NCBI GenBank assembly: GCA_002305575.1
Contig: DBPP01000047.1
Span: 1-56,934 of the forward strand
Length of the DNA: 56,934 bases
Direction of reading: 5' to 3'
Origin: Ruminococcaceae bacterium UBA1417
Lineage (GTDB): Bacteria; Bacillota; Clostridia; Oscillospirales; Acutalibacteraceae
Shown: positions 41,754-49,723 of the stretch, piece by piece
How the letters are laid out: every line of letters starts with the position of its first letter
How positions within the stretch are numbered: the first letter of the stretch is position 1
Made by a program: the position numbers and the translations under genes
Notes under the pieces: model-generated
Database searches by the model: none
What the model was told of the DNA's origin: nothing
The model's input: the letters and a program-made list of their open reading frames with translations, nothing else

Positions 41754-42573
41754 GGCAACGGCAAAGAAAACGCCCCGGCCGAAGGCTCTCACTCTGCAAC
41801 AAAAGTTTATTAAGCTCCGGGAGGCGATCCCGGCCATTGTAAAAGCGAAACACTCGGAGGGTGTCGAGTACAAATTCGCAAAGATCAGCGACGTGTACCG
41901 GCTGCTTACTCCAGCCATGAACGAGCACGGCGTCAATTTTGACATTGTGGCCGAAACCGCCACCCGGCACACGCCGGAAGGCGATCCCCTTTACTATCAC
42001 CATTACACCATAAACGAGCGGGGCGTCCAGCGCGTCGTCTGGGTGTATGAGGAAGATCTCACGATCCGATGGACTAATGCGGACAACCCGGAGGACATTC
42101 TGGAGGTTACACTGCACGCGATCGGAACCAACGACGGCGGCCCGGACAAGGCAAAAGGCAGCGCCCTGACCTACTGCCTGAAATACTACCTTTTTGAGAA
42201 ATTCGGGATCGACCAAGGAGAGGACGATCCAGACATGAAGAACCTCACGGGAGCAGCACAGCCTCCACAGGCCCAGCCACCGGCCCAAAATCAGGGCACA
42301 GCGCCTCAGAATAGCCCGGCGGGTAGAAATACCCAGCAGGTAGGAAAACCCGCCTCAAACGGGCACACAGGCACTCAGAAACCACTCACCGACGCGCAGC
42401 TCTCCCGCATGTACCGGAAGGGCGAGGACATAGGTTATACGCAACAGCAGATCGACGACCGGATCCGGCAGAAATATGGACAGCAGGATCCCCACCTGCT
42501 GACACGGGCACAGTATGACGAGATCTGCAACTCACTGGACGCAGCAAGAAGGCAAGGACAAGGAGGAAACTAA
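41713..42573 (+). CDS. ERF-family single-strand annealing protein
   Basis: A 286-residue ERF-superfamily recombinase. The core spans about 25-165: EYKFAKISDVYRLLTPAMNE, HGVNFDIV, and DKAKGSALTYCLKYYLFEKFGI, the conserved family block. A Gln/Pro-rich linker and a short helical tail follow. It would anneal complementary single strands in phage recombination, together with the SSB next door and the exonuclease. Confidence 0.88.
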   Translation: MTQEAAETKPAATKATAKKTPRPKALTLQQKFIKLREAIPAIVKAKHSEGVEYKFAKISDVYRLLTPAMNEHGVNFDIVAETATRHTPEGDPLYYHHYTINERGVQRVVWVYEEDLTIRWTNADNPEDILEVTLHAIGTNDGGPDKAKGSALTYCLKYYLFEKFGIDQGEDDPDMKNLTGAAQPPQAQPPAQNQGTAPQNSPAGRNTQQVGKPASNGHTGTQKPLTDAQLSRMYRKGEDIGYTQQQIDDRIRQKYGQQDPHLLTRAQYDEICNSLDAARRQGQGGN

Positions 42574-42574
42574 A

Positions 42575-42988
42575 ATGTTTAATCATGTGGGCCTTTTGGG
42601 CCGTCTGGCTCAGGAGCCGGAAATCAGATACACCACCGGAGGCACCCCGGTAGCACGCTTCGATCTGGCCGTGCCGGTGCCAAGTAAAAAGAAGGACACC
42701 CCTCCCGACTATATCCCGATCGTGTGCTGGGACAAATGGGCCGATTTTTGCGGGAAATACCTCACTAAAGGGCGGCAGGTAGTCGTCGAGGGACGGATCT
42801 CAACGAGAAAATGGCAGGACAATGACGGAAAGCACCGCAAAGCGGTAGAGGTTACGGCCTCCCGGATCTACTTTGCAGACAGCAACTACGAGGGAGGCGG
42901 TACAAATGGCAGCACACAGCAGGCAGACGCCGGGGACGGTTTCATGTCGATCCCGGACGGTGTGGACGACGAGCTCCCGTTTAACTGA
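42575..42988 (+). CDS. ssb: Single-stranded DNA-binding protein
   Basis: A 137-residue SSB. The OB fold covers about 1-105 (FNHVGLLGRLAQEPEIRYT; CWDKWADFCGKYLTKGRQV), and the protein ends in the acidic tip DDELPFN, the usual protein-interaction tail. AAGGAGG lies upstream. Iteron-like repeats begin at its stop codon. Confidence 0.95.
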   Translation: MFNHVGLLGRLAQEPEIRYTTGGTPVARFDLAVPVPSKKKDTPPDYIPIVCWDKWADFCGKYLTKGRQVVVEGRISTRKWQDNDGKHRKAVEVTASRIYFADSNYEGGGTNGSTQQADAGDGFMSIPDGVDDELPFN

Positions 42989-43022
42989 CCGGAGGACGAC
43001 CGCCGGACAGACCGGAGAACAT
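42988..43022 (+). repeat. Iteron-like repeats, cluster A
   Basis: Three units close to ACCGNNGGACAG: ACCGGAGGACG (42988), ACCGCCGGACAG (42999), ACCGGAGAACAT (43011). They fill the gap between ssb and the replication initiator gene. Confidence 0.55.
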
Positions 43023-43065
43023 ACAGAAACAAGCCGAAAGGCGACCGTGAAAGGAGGTGCTCACA

Positions 43066-43971
43066 GTGGCATGGATCCAAGTCCACCAACAACTTAAAGA
43101 TCACAGAAAGCTGCTGGCGGCTGCCGACGAGCTGGAGATCGAACCGCCTCACATGCTGGGCCTTTTAACGTCCTTCTGGCTCTGGGCGCTGGACAACGCA
43201 CCGAGCGGATCGCTGGAAGGGATCAGCAACCGGAACATAGCAAGGGCAGCTCAGTGGAACAAGGAACCGGACACCTTCGTGGAGGCCATGAAAAGCGCCG
43301 GTTTTCTGGACATAACCGAGGACGGAACGCTGGAGATCCACGACTGGTACGAGTACGCGGGTAAGCTGATCGACCAGCGGGAAGCGGAAAAACAGAGATC
43401 CCGGAGACGTCGCGCTGCTGCCGCTGCTGACCGCCGGACGACCGCCGGACAGTCCGAAGGACAGCCGACGGACAATCCGGGAAACAGCCAGCAAGAAGCC
43501 GGAGGCAGACTACACCAGACTACACCAGACTACACTACACCAGAGAAAGAGAGTGAAACGCTTGACAGCGTTTTGTCTGCGGGGCCGACTCCCTTCCAGC
43601 AGATCGTTGACATGTATCACGAAATCTGCAAGAGCTACCCGGTTTTGAGAAAAATCAGCGCAAACCGGAAAAAGGCGATCGCTGCCCGTTGGAAGGAATA
43701 CGGGCAAGACCTGAACACCTTCCGCGAGCTATTCGAGAAAGCCGAAGCCTCCCCGTTCCTGAAAGGCAGGAATGACCGGAACTGGACGGCAGACTTTAAC
43801 TGGCTGATGAACTCCGGGAACATGGCGAAGGTACTCGAAGGCAAATACACCGACAACCGGCAGCAGGCTCCCGGAAGGCAACAGGCGCAGCCTGAGCGGC
43901 CCGGACGAGTCAACACCATGGACGTGCTGGCCGGTATTATCGCAGGCGAGGAAGGAGGCGACGACTTATGA
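43066..43971 (+). CDS. Phage replication initiator-like protein
   Basis: A 301-residue protein. The N-terminal winged-helix-like region (about 1-105; LLTSFWLWALDNAPSG, NIARAAQWNKEPDTFVEAM) resembles DnaD-like replisome organisers. A charged, Gln-rich linker (about 110-180) contains two repeat arrays in its DNA. The C-terminal domain includes ISANRKKAIAARWKEYG and NWTADFNWLMNSGN, common in phage replication proteins. GTG 43066 has AAAGGAGG at the right spacing. It lies between ssb and the helicase loader. Confidence 0.78.
   Translation: MAWIQVHQQLKDHRKLLAAADELEIEPPHMLGLLTSFWLWALDNAPSGSLEGISNRNIARAAQWNKEPDTFVEAMKSAGFLDITEDGTLEIHDWYEYAGKLIDQREAEKQRSRRRRAAAAADRRTTAGQSEGQPTDNPGNSQQEAGGRLHQTTPDYTTPEKESETLDSVLSAGPTPFQQIVDMYHEICKSYPVLRKISANRKKAIAARWKEYGQDLNTFRELFEKAEASPFLKGRNDRNWTADFNWLMNSGNMAKVLEGKYTDNRQQAPGRQQAQPERPGRVNTMDVLAGIIAGEEGGDDL
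43430..43487 (+). repeat. Iteron-like repeats, cluster B, inside the initiator gene
   Basis: Five consecutive units near ACCGNNGGACAG: ACCGCCGGACG, ACCGCCGGACAG, TCCGAAGGACAG, CCGACGGACAAT, CCGGGAAACAG. They encode a low-complexity linker, so selection on the DNA itself is plausible. Initiator genes of lambdoid phages often hold the origin at such a place. Confidence 0.6.
43507..43545 (+). repeat. TACACCAGAC direct repeats in the initiator gene
   Basis: ACTACACCAG occurs twice in direct succession and again in part as ACTACACTACACCAG. The array follows iteron cluster B by 20 bp and encodes a Thr/Pro linker. Confidence 0.6.
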
Positions 43972-44651
43972 CAAAAAAAGACGCGGCTCAGCTTGTGGCG
44001 ATCGTCGTCACCGCCTACCCGAATTATGACAAATTCAAGGACGCCGACAGCGTAAAAGCCACCGTGAGCCTCTGGGCTATGATGTTTGAGGACGTAGACG
44101 CCCCTCTGGTGGCGCTGGCCGTTAAAAAGCACATAGCGACGAGCAAGTGGCCGCCCAGCGTGGCAGAACTCCGGGAGATCCTTCTGGAGATTGCACACCC
44201 GGATCTCATAGCTCCGGATCAGGCGTGGCTCGCAGTCAGCGATCTACTCTACTCCGAGGGAGAATTTAACCACGGAGATCTAAAGCAGCAACTCCCGCCC
44301 CTTGTGGCCCGCGCCGTGGAGTCGATCGGATGGAGCAATCTCTGGGAAATGCACCGGGGACACTGGGGAGGCAGCAAGCCCGGCATGGATCGGGTGGCCT
44401 TCATGCAGCAGTACACGCCCATGTACGAGCGAGAAAAGGCCAGAGATATGACGCCGGGAGAACTGACAACACAGATCGACGCCGTGGCCGCCTCTCTGCC
44501 GGACAAAGGGCAGAAAAAACTCGCAGACCGGGAAAGCGACCGAAGGAAACGCGAACAGTATTATGCTGCACTCTCCGGCTGGAACCGACGGGAGGCTCTG
44601 GCTGCTGCGGATCCGCTGGCTCTGGAAGCTGGGGAGGCGAGCGACACATGA
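43968..44651 (+). CDS. Replicative helicase loader/inhibitor, G39P-like
   Basis: A 227-residue helical protein. The N-terminal domain (about 1-75; LVAIVVTAYPNYDKF, ALAVKKHIATSKWPPSVAELREIL) matches the helicase loader and inhibitor family represented by SPP1 G39P. It would deliver a host or phage DnaB-type helicase to the origin. It overlaps the initiator gene and the methyltransferase gene by 4 bp each. Confidence 0.82.
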   Translation: MTKKDAAQLVAIVVTAYPNYDKFKDADSVKATVSLWAMMFEDVDAPLVALAVKKHIATSKWPPSVAELREILLEIAHPDLIAPDQAWLAVSDLLYSEGEFNHGDLKQQLPPLVARAVESIGWSNLWEMHRGHWGGSKPGMDRVAFMQQYTPMYEREKARDMTPGELTTQIDAVAASLPDKGQKKLADRESDRRKREQYYAALSGWNRREALAAADPLALEAGEASDT

Positions 44652-45664
44652 GCAAGATCATAAACTCCGACGCGCTGGACACCCTGAGAAAACTCCCAGA
44701 CTCCTGCTGCCGTACTTGCATAACCTCGCCGCCTTACTACGGGCTGAGAGACTACGGCGCAGACGGACAGATCGGGCTCGAAGATACGCCGGAGCAGTAC
44801 ATTGAGAACCTTGTGAGGATCTTCCGGGAAGTACGCAGAGTCCTGAAAGACGACGGCACCCTCTGGGTGAATATCGGGGACAGCTACGCAGCCAGTGGAA
44901 AAGGCAGAAACCGGGACGGAGTATTCAACGAGAAAGCAGAGAACATACAAAGCGCCAGGCAAAAGAAAAGCCAGATCCGGAGAACAATCGAAGGGAACGG
45001 ACTAAAACGCAAAGACCTGATCGGGATCCCATGGCTACTGGCCTTTGCCCTTCGCGCAGACGGCTGGTATCTCCGATCGGACATTATCTGGCAAAAACCC
45101 AACGCCATGCCGGAAAGCGTAAAGGATAGGCCCACACGGGCGCATGAGTATATTTTTTTACTGAGCAAAAGCTCCCGCTACTACTACGACGCCGAAGCAG
45201 TGAAAGAGCCAGCCGTGGGATTTTATAACGCTGCGCCAGCTGGAAGCGCCGGAACGGGAAAACCGAACGCCAGAAGGCGCGGAAACTCTCGGACATTCAG
45301 GGGAGGCGGTGCCTATACCCACGACCGAGCACAGAACAACAGCGCCACCGTGGAGCGGGAAAGCCACGGACTCACGCCAAACGAAAGCGGGAAAAGAAAC
45401 CGCCGCAGCGTTTGGACAATCGCCACCCGGCCATATAAGGGCGCACACTTCGCCACATTCCCGGAGGAACTCGTGAGGCCGTGCATATTAGCGGGCAGCA
45501 GGCCCGGCGACACTGTTCTGGATCCCTTCGCCGGAAGCGGTACCACCGGGGCCGTGGCCGAGCAGGAGGGCCGGGACTTTATCGGGATAGAGATCAACCC
45601 GGACTATTGCGAAATTATCAGGCAGAGGCTTGACACCTGCTGCCGGAAAGGAGCCAAACCATGA
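44648..45664 (+). CDS. Orphan DNA methyltransferase 1 (SPPY type)
   Basis: A 338-residue amino-methyltransferase. Motif IV is CITSPPYYGLRDYG (about 26-39), and the SAM-binding motif I is LDPFAGSGTTGAVAEQEG near the C terminus, so the order is the beta type. TSPPY is common in N4-cytosine and some N6-adenine enzymes. There is no adjacent restriction endonuclease. It likely protects phage DNA or marks replication. Confidence 0.88.
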   Translation: MSKIINSDALDTLRKLPDSCCRTCITSPPYYGLRDYGADGQIGLEDTPEQYIENLVRIFREVRRVLKDDGTLWVNIGDSYAASGKGRNRDGVFNEKAENIQSARQKKSQIRRTIEGNGLKRKDLIGIPWLLAFALRADGWYLRSDIIWQKPNAMPESVKDRPTRAHEYIFLLSKSSRYYYDAEAVKEPAVGFYNAAPAGSAGTGKPNARRRGNSRTFRGGGAYTHDRAQNNSATVERESHGLTPNESGKRNRRSVWTIATRPYKGAHFATFPEELVRPCILAGSRPGDTVLDPFAGSGTTGAVAEQEGRDFIGIEINPDYCEIIRQRLDTCCRKGAKP

Positions 45665-46191
45665 GAAACAGGCTTATATATATCTGCTCCCCTCTCCGTG
45701 GGGACATTGAAAAGAACATACAGAAGGCACAGGGCTACTGCCGGGAGGCAGTGGATCTCTGGCCGGACGTGATACCGATCGCGCCTCATGTCTACTGCAC
45801 CCAGTTTCTTGACGACACCATACCGCAGGAGCGGGAGACGGGCATGGAACTGGGGATCGCGCTGCTGGACATGTGCGACGAGCTATGGGTGTACGGCATA
45901 AACAATCCGAGCGAAGGCATGAAAAAAGAAATCACCTACGCCAAGGAGCACGGGATCCCGGTAAAAGACGCCGCCGACCTCTACCGCCTCCGGGAACAGG
46001 AGAAAAACCGGCAGGAGGACAAAGAGCTGGGCGACGCCCTTCTCGTCCTTCCCACACATACCGGAGCAATAAACGGAGTCGCCGCCTTTGAGTCCACCAC
46101 CGTGCGGATCAGCGGAGAGGTGATCGTCGAGCTGGCAGCAGAGCTCAGACGAAACCGCGGCCACGACATCACCGTGGAGGCTGAGGCGTGA
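45661..46191 (+). CDS. DUF4406-domain protein
   Basis: A 176-residue protein. The N-terminal 105 residues match DUF4406/nucleoside deoxyribosyltransferase-like proteins (IYICSPLRGDIEKNIQKAQGY, PIAPHVYCTQFLDD, CDELWVYG). They could act on free nucleotides. A helical tail of about 60 residues has no clear family. Coupled to its neighbours by 4-bp overlaps. Confidence 0.8.
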   Translation: MRNRLIYICSPLRGDIEKNIQKAQGYCREAVDLWPDVIPIAPHVYCTQFLDDTIPQERETGMELGIALLDMCDELWVYGINNPSEGMKKEITYAKEHGIPVKDAADLYRLREQEKNRQEDKELGDALLVLPTHTGAINGVAAFESTTVRISGEVIVELAAELRRNRGHDITVEAEA

Positions 46192-46796
46192 GCTGGGACT
46201 ATGTACCGGGAAAAAATTCAGAGGGCTATCCGGATCCAACTGCTGCCGCCGCCCTCTCAAACGTCCAGCGCAGCCAGCGGGGCCTCCAGAGTAAGCGAGC
46301 GGGCGAACACTTCGAGAATATGATCGCCGCAAGCCTCGGCTGGTACAAGGACAAGGGCGTGGCCTTCATTGAAAAGACGCCGGAGCCCATGCGACCGCTC
46401 AGGCCACCGAACCGGCAGGGGCAGTTTCTCGCCTGCTACATCAAAGCGGGACAGCCAGACTTTAAGGGAACCCTCACGGGAGGCCGGGCCGTGGTATTCG
46501 AGGCGAAACACACAGACAGCGACCGGATCGACTACAACCGGCTGACGCAGGAGCAGTTGAACAGCCTCGCAGAGCATGACCGCCTCGGCGCTGCCGCCTT
46601 TATCCTCGTGAGTGTCGAGCTTCAAGACTTCTACCGGGTGCCGTGGAGCGTGTGGCGGGATATGCGGAAACTGTACGGACATAAACACATGAACAAGGCA
46701 GAGCTCGAACCCTTCCGGGTGCAGTATATCGCCGGAGTGCTCAAACTGCTGGAGGGCATAGAGCTGGAATATGGGGAGCAGGAGGAAACACTATGA
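46188..46796 (+). CDS. recU: RecU-type Holliday junction resolvase
   Basis: A 202-residue nuclease of the RecU family. RGLQSKRAGEHFENMI is the N-terminal helix, KAGQPDFKGTL and VVFEAKHTDSDRIDY hold the acidic and Lys catalytic residues, and FILVSVELQDFYRVPW is the conserved core strand. It would resolve four-way junctions in phage recombination. GTG start overlapping the previous stop. Confidence 0.87.
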   Translation: MSWDYVPGKNSEGYPDPTAAAALSNVQRSQRGLQSKRAGEHFENMIAASLGWYKDKGVAFIEKTPEPMRPLRPPNRQGQFLACYIKAGQPDFKGTLTGGRAVVFEAKHTDSDRIDYNRLTQEQLNSLAEHDRLGAAAFILVSVELQDFYRVPWSVWRDMRKLYGHKHMNKAELEPFRVQYIAGVLKLLEGIELEYGEQEETL

Positions 46797-47053
46797 ATTT
46801 TGAAAGAAAATGGTGCCATGAGTGCAGCGGGATCCAGCTTTTCGGAGAACACAAAGGGAAAGCCTGCTGCAGCATTATGAGCCGGATCCTCAAAGACAGC
46901 GAAACCGGCGAGCCGATCCGGGCCTATATGGATAAGGGAACCACCCGGAACATGTGCCGAAATCTGGGCGAAGGCTGCCCGATCCTCACACTGGCAGAGG
47001 TAACAGAGACACAACACAGCCCGGTGGTACACATGGCCGCCGTGAAGGTATGA
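46793..47053 (+). CDS. Cysteine-rich unknown phage protein
   Basis: An 86-residue protein with CHECSG, CCSIM, MCRNL and GCPIL, i.e. six to seven cysteines that may bind a metal. No named family. GGAGGAAAC precedes the ATG, which overlaps the recU stop. Confidence 0.6.
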   Translation: MNFERKWCHECSGIQLFGEHKGKACCSIMSRILKDSETGEPIRAYMDKGTTRNMCRNLGEGCPILTLAEVTETQHSPVVHMAAVKV

Positions 47054-47068
47054 GAAAGGAGCACTGAC

Positions 47069-47813
47069 ATGAACGGAGCACTATTAAGCAGCAAAAACAT
47101 GGGCTGGTGTACTCCGGCCGACTTTTTCAGCGAGCTGGATCAGGAGTTTCATTTTAACCTTGATCCGGCCGCCACCGATAAAAGCGCCAAGTGCGCGAGA
47201 TATTTCACACCGGCTGACGACGGCCTGAAAGCGGATTGGGGGGGGGTGTCGCGTGTTCTGTAATCCACCCTACGGCCGCCAGATCAATGAATGGGTAAGG
47301 AAGGGCTACGAGGAAAGCAAGAAACCCGGCACTCTGGTGGTAATGCTCATACCGGCCCGCACGGACACGTCCTACTTCCATGACTACATATTCCACGGAA
47401 AAGCCGACGAGGTGCGCTTTATCCGCGGGAGGCTCACATTCACAGACGAGGACGGAAACCCAACAAAAGACGCCAAAGGGCGGCCATGCTCCGCTCCCTT
47501 CCCTTCGGCCGTCGTTATCTGGCGCAGCAAAGACATGACTCAGAGTCTCCGGGACATGGTGCTGGATTTAATAAAGGACAGGGGCATGACCGCGAACGAG
47601 ATCGCCGCCACCCTGTCAGACAGGGGGCAGCAGGTAAGCCGCAGCGACGTGGGCCCGATCTTAACCAAAGCGCAGGCGGCTGGACTGATAAGAAACGCCG
47701 GAAAACGCGAGTGCAGCGTGACGGGACGCTCTGCTATCGCATGGAAGGCAGAAAAGGAGGTATTTCATGGGAACAAACCAAACCACAAAGGAAACCCGGA
47801 GGGCGAGCTATGA
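47069..47813 (+). pseudogene. Phage DNA N6-adenine methyltransferase, frame broken at a G9 run (possibly phase-variable)
   Basis: The 5' part encodes MGWCTPADFFSELDQEF and LDPAATDKSAKCARYFTP, typical of the phage Dam-like family. At 47,238-47,246 nine G residues throw the frame into a TAA at 47,263. With eight G the protein would read WGGCRVFCNPPYG and continue to 47,813 as about 247 residues, with the NPPY catalytic motif and a C-terminal winged-helix part (MTANEIAATLSDRG). As sequenced, the catalytic motif is not joined to the N terminus. AAAGGAG precedes the ATG. Confidence 0.85.
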
Positions 47814-48075
47814 CGCCGTTATCCCCAAAGTGAAGGAACGCAGCCGTCTGATCCTCGAAACGCTCGGCAGCAGGAGCATGACCGTGAGTGAAATCACGGA
47901 CGAGCTGGTGAAGGCTGGCCGGATCCCCTACTACAACCGCAACTATGTAGCGCCCAGACTTTCAGAACTCAAAGACATGGGCGTGGTGGAAACCTGCGGG
48001 CGCAGGCGCTCCACACACTCCACAGCTACCGAAGCAGTATGGCGCAGGAAGGAGGTAGAACATGATAGCCCTTAA
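47767..48075 (+). CDS. Winged-helix phage protein
   Basis: A 102-residue basic protein with a winged-helix domain (SMTVSEITDELVKAGRIPYY; NRNYVAPRLSELKDMGVVE). It is probably a DNA-binding regulator. It starts inside the end of the methyltransferase gene, with GGAGGTATTTC upstream. Confidence 0.72.
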   Translation: MGTNQTTKETRRASYDAVIPKVKERSRLILETLGSRSMTVSEITDELVKAGRIPYYNRNYVAPRLSELKDMGVVETCGRRRSTHSTATEAVWRRKEVEHDSP

Positions 48076-48223
48076 CATTCTGCTGGGCGTTCTGGCTTTT
48101 GCGTGCCTGCTCTTTATCGTAGGCGAACCGAAGCCGCCGATCAGTGACAGAAAGCGCGGACATATCACGACCGCCTTTGTCGCGATCGTGTTCCTGATAA
48201 TCGCAGCAAATACCATTTTTTAA
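48062..48223 (+). CDS. Small two-helix membrane protein
   Basis: A 53-residue protein: two hydrophobic helices (ALNILLGVLAFACLLFIV and TTAFVAIVFLIIAANTI) with a short polar turn between. No family recognised. GGAGG lies upstream inside the previous gene, and it overlaps that gene by 14 bp. Confidence 0.65.
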   Translation: MIALNILLGVLAFACLLFIVGEPKPPISDRKRGHITTAFVAIVFLIIAANTIF

Positions 48224-48236
48224 GGAGGACAACACC

Positions 48237-48890
48237 ATGGCAAAGCGGAAAGTACAAAGCCAGATCAACCTCGAACGACTGGCAGGCGGAGCCTTCGCTG
48301 AGAAGCTCAACGAGGCACTCATGCAGGTGGCTGAGAACATTCAGAACCCGAACACCGAAGCCACCACCAAGAGACAGATCAACATAGCGATAAAATTCGC
48401 ACCGAACAAGAGCCGTCAGGTAATCAATACCCAGATCTCCGTCACGACCAAGCTCGCAGCTACGGAGGCAATCGACACTCAAATGGTGATGGGCGTCAAT
48501 ATGAGAACCGGGCAGATCGAGATCGCCGAGTATGACGGGCAGATCCGCGGGCAGATGAACCTCTCCGACTTCGCAGAGGAAGATCCACAGCCGAAGGAGC
48601 CCGCCGGGCAGCAGGAGGAAGCTCAGGCAGAGGCCGAGCGGGAGCAGGACATTCCAACCGGCGCTCCTATTGATATGAGACGAAGGAAACCAGAACCGCG
48701 GCAGCAGGCAGAGGCGGATCCGGATCCGGAGGCAGCAGGCCGCCCGATACCCGGTAAGGACTTCGATCCGGTAACCGGGGAAATATACGAATCGGAGGAC
48801 GACCGCCGGACAGCCGATGGACAGACCGAAGAACAACCGAAAAACGGCGGCAAAATCGTAGTAATGGAACGCGCCACGGCGCAGGCATAA
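48237..48890 (+). CDS. Unknown phage protein with iteron cluster in its 3' part
   Basis: A 217-residue protein. The first 115 residues look globular and basic (MAKRKVQSQINLERLAGGAF; TTKRQINIAIKFAPNKSRQV). The rest is acidic, Gln-rich and probably disordered. Family not recognised. Iteron-like units lie at 48,802-48,847 in the linker region. GGAGGACAACACC is upstream. Confidence 0.6.
   Translation: MAKRKVQSQINLERLAGGAFAEKLNEALMQVAENIQNPNTEATTKRQINIAIKFAPNKSRQVINTQISVTTKLAATEAIDTQMVMGVNMRTGQIEIAEYDGQIRGQMNLSDFAEEDPQPKEPAGQQEEAQAEAEREQDIPTGAPIDMRRRKPEPRQQAEADPDPEAAGRPIPGKDFDPVTGEIYESEDDRRTADGQTEEQPKNGGKIVVMERATAQA
48802..48847 (+). repeat. Iteron-like repeats, cluster C
   Basis: Four units like those of clusters A and B: ACCGCCGGACAG, CCGATGGACAG, ACCGAAGAACA, ACCGAAAAACGG. 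The 19 bp GAGGACGACCGCCGGACAG at 48,795-48,813 is identical to 42,992-43,010. Confidence 0.55.
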
Positions 48891-48908
48891 GAAAAGGAGG
48901 ACAAGACC

Positions 48909-49652
48909 ATGGAAGGAATTAGAGAAGCGATCGCATTTATCACAGATCTGGCCGTAAAGGCTGAGAAACCGGAAACTATAGAAATCAATGGCCGGACGTA
49001 CTGCACGAAATCTCTCAAACGGTACGACGAGGCAGACAAAGCGGAGCCGATCCGGGCGACCACGCTCACCTCTCTGGTGGACTACATAAAGGAAAGCCGG
49101 GAGGAACTGAGGGATCGCATGATTATTCAGGTAGTAAACGCCACCAAGGTGCTGCTTTACTCCGGCCTGCTGCCAGAGCGGGATCGTGAGACACTCTTTG
49201 AGGTCAACGCGCTGCTGCCCCATTTTGAATATGGCCGGGAGTACGATCAGGAGTCTTTCCTCGTATCTATGCAGGCGTGTTTCGCTCCCAGCGAGGAACG
49301 GGAGGACGTCACGAAGGTGGCGAGCAATATCGTGAGCACACAGGAGGCCACATTCTCGGACGACGGGATCAGCCAGCAAGTTGTAATGAAAACCGGCGTC
49401 ACAAAGAAAGAAAACGCCATTATCCCCAACCCGGTGAGACTTATCCCCTACCGCACATTTTTGGAGGTAGAGCAGCCGGAAAGTGAGTTTGTTTTTCGGA
49501 TCACCGAAGGCAGAGGCGGCGCTCCTGCCTTTAAGCTGGTATCGGCCGACGGCGGGCGCTGGGAGGCGGTGGCCGTTGACAATGTAAAGAGTTATCTTAT
49601 GGACGCGCTGGCCGACATTCCCAACCGGGAGCAGATAACCATAATCGCATAA
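48909..49652 (+). CDS. Phage protein, DUF2303-like
   Basis: A 247-residue soluble protein. It begins with a helical part (EGIREAIAFITDLAVKAEKP) and ends in strands (IPNPVRLIPYRTFLEVEQP; FVFRITEGRGGAPAFKLVS). The arrangement resembles DUF2303 phage proteins, but the match is uncertain. It is followed by an intergenic hairpin. Confidence 0.55.
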   Translation: MEGIREAIAFITDLAVKAEKPETIEINGRTYCTKSLKRYDEADKAEPIRATTLTSLVDYIKESREELRDRMIIQVVNATKVLLYSGLLPERDRETLFEVNALLPHFEYGREYDQESFLVSMQACFAPSEEREDVTKVASNIVSTQEATFSDDGISQQVVMKTGVTKKENAIIPNPVRLIPYRTFLEVEQPESEFVFRITEGRGGAPAFKLVSADGGRWEAVAVDNVKSYLMDALADIPNREQITIIA

Positions 49653-49674
49653 GCCCAGCATATCACCAAAAACC

Positions 49675-49699
49675 AGAGGGAGGGCTCCGGCCCTCCCAG
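49675..49699 (+). other. Intergenic GC hairpin without T run
   Basis: GGGAGGGC-TCCG-GCCCTCCC, an 8-bp perfect stem between two phage genes. With no T run it may be an RNA-processing or stability element rather than a terminator. Confidence 0.6.
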
Positions 49700-49723
49700 T
49701 ACAAGTATAAGGAGGACAACACC

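Noticed and set aside
47253..47813. The downstream methyltransferase frame as a separate gene
   Set aside because: It begins in the middle of the conserved WGGCRVFCNPPYG motif and has no ribosome site. It is the continuation of the 47,069 gene after the G run.
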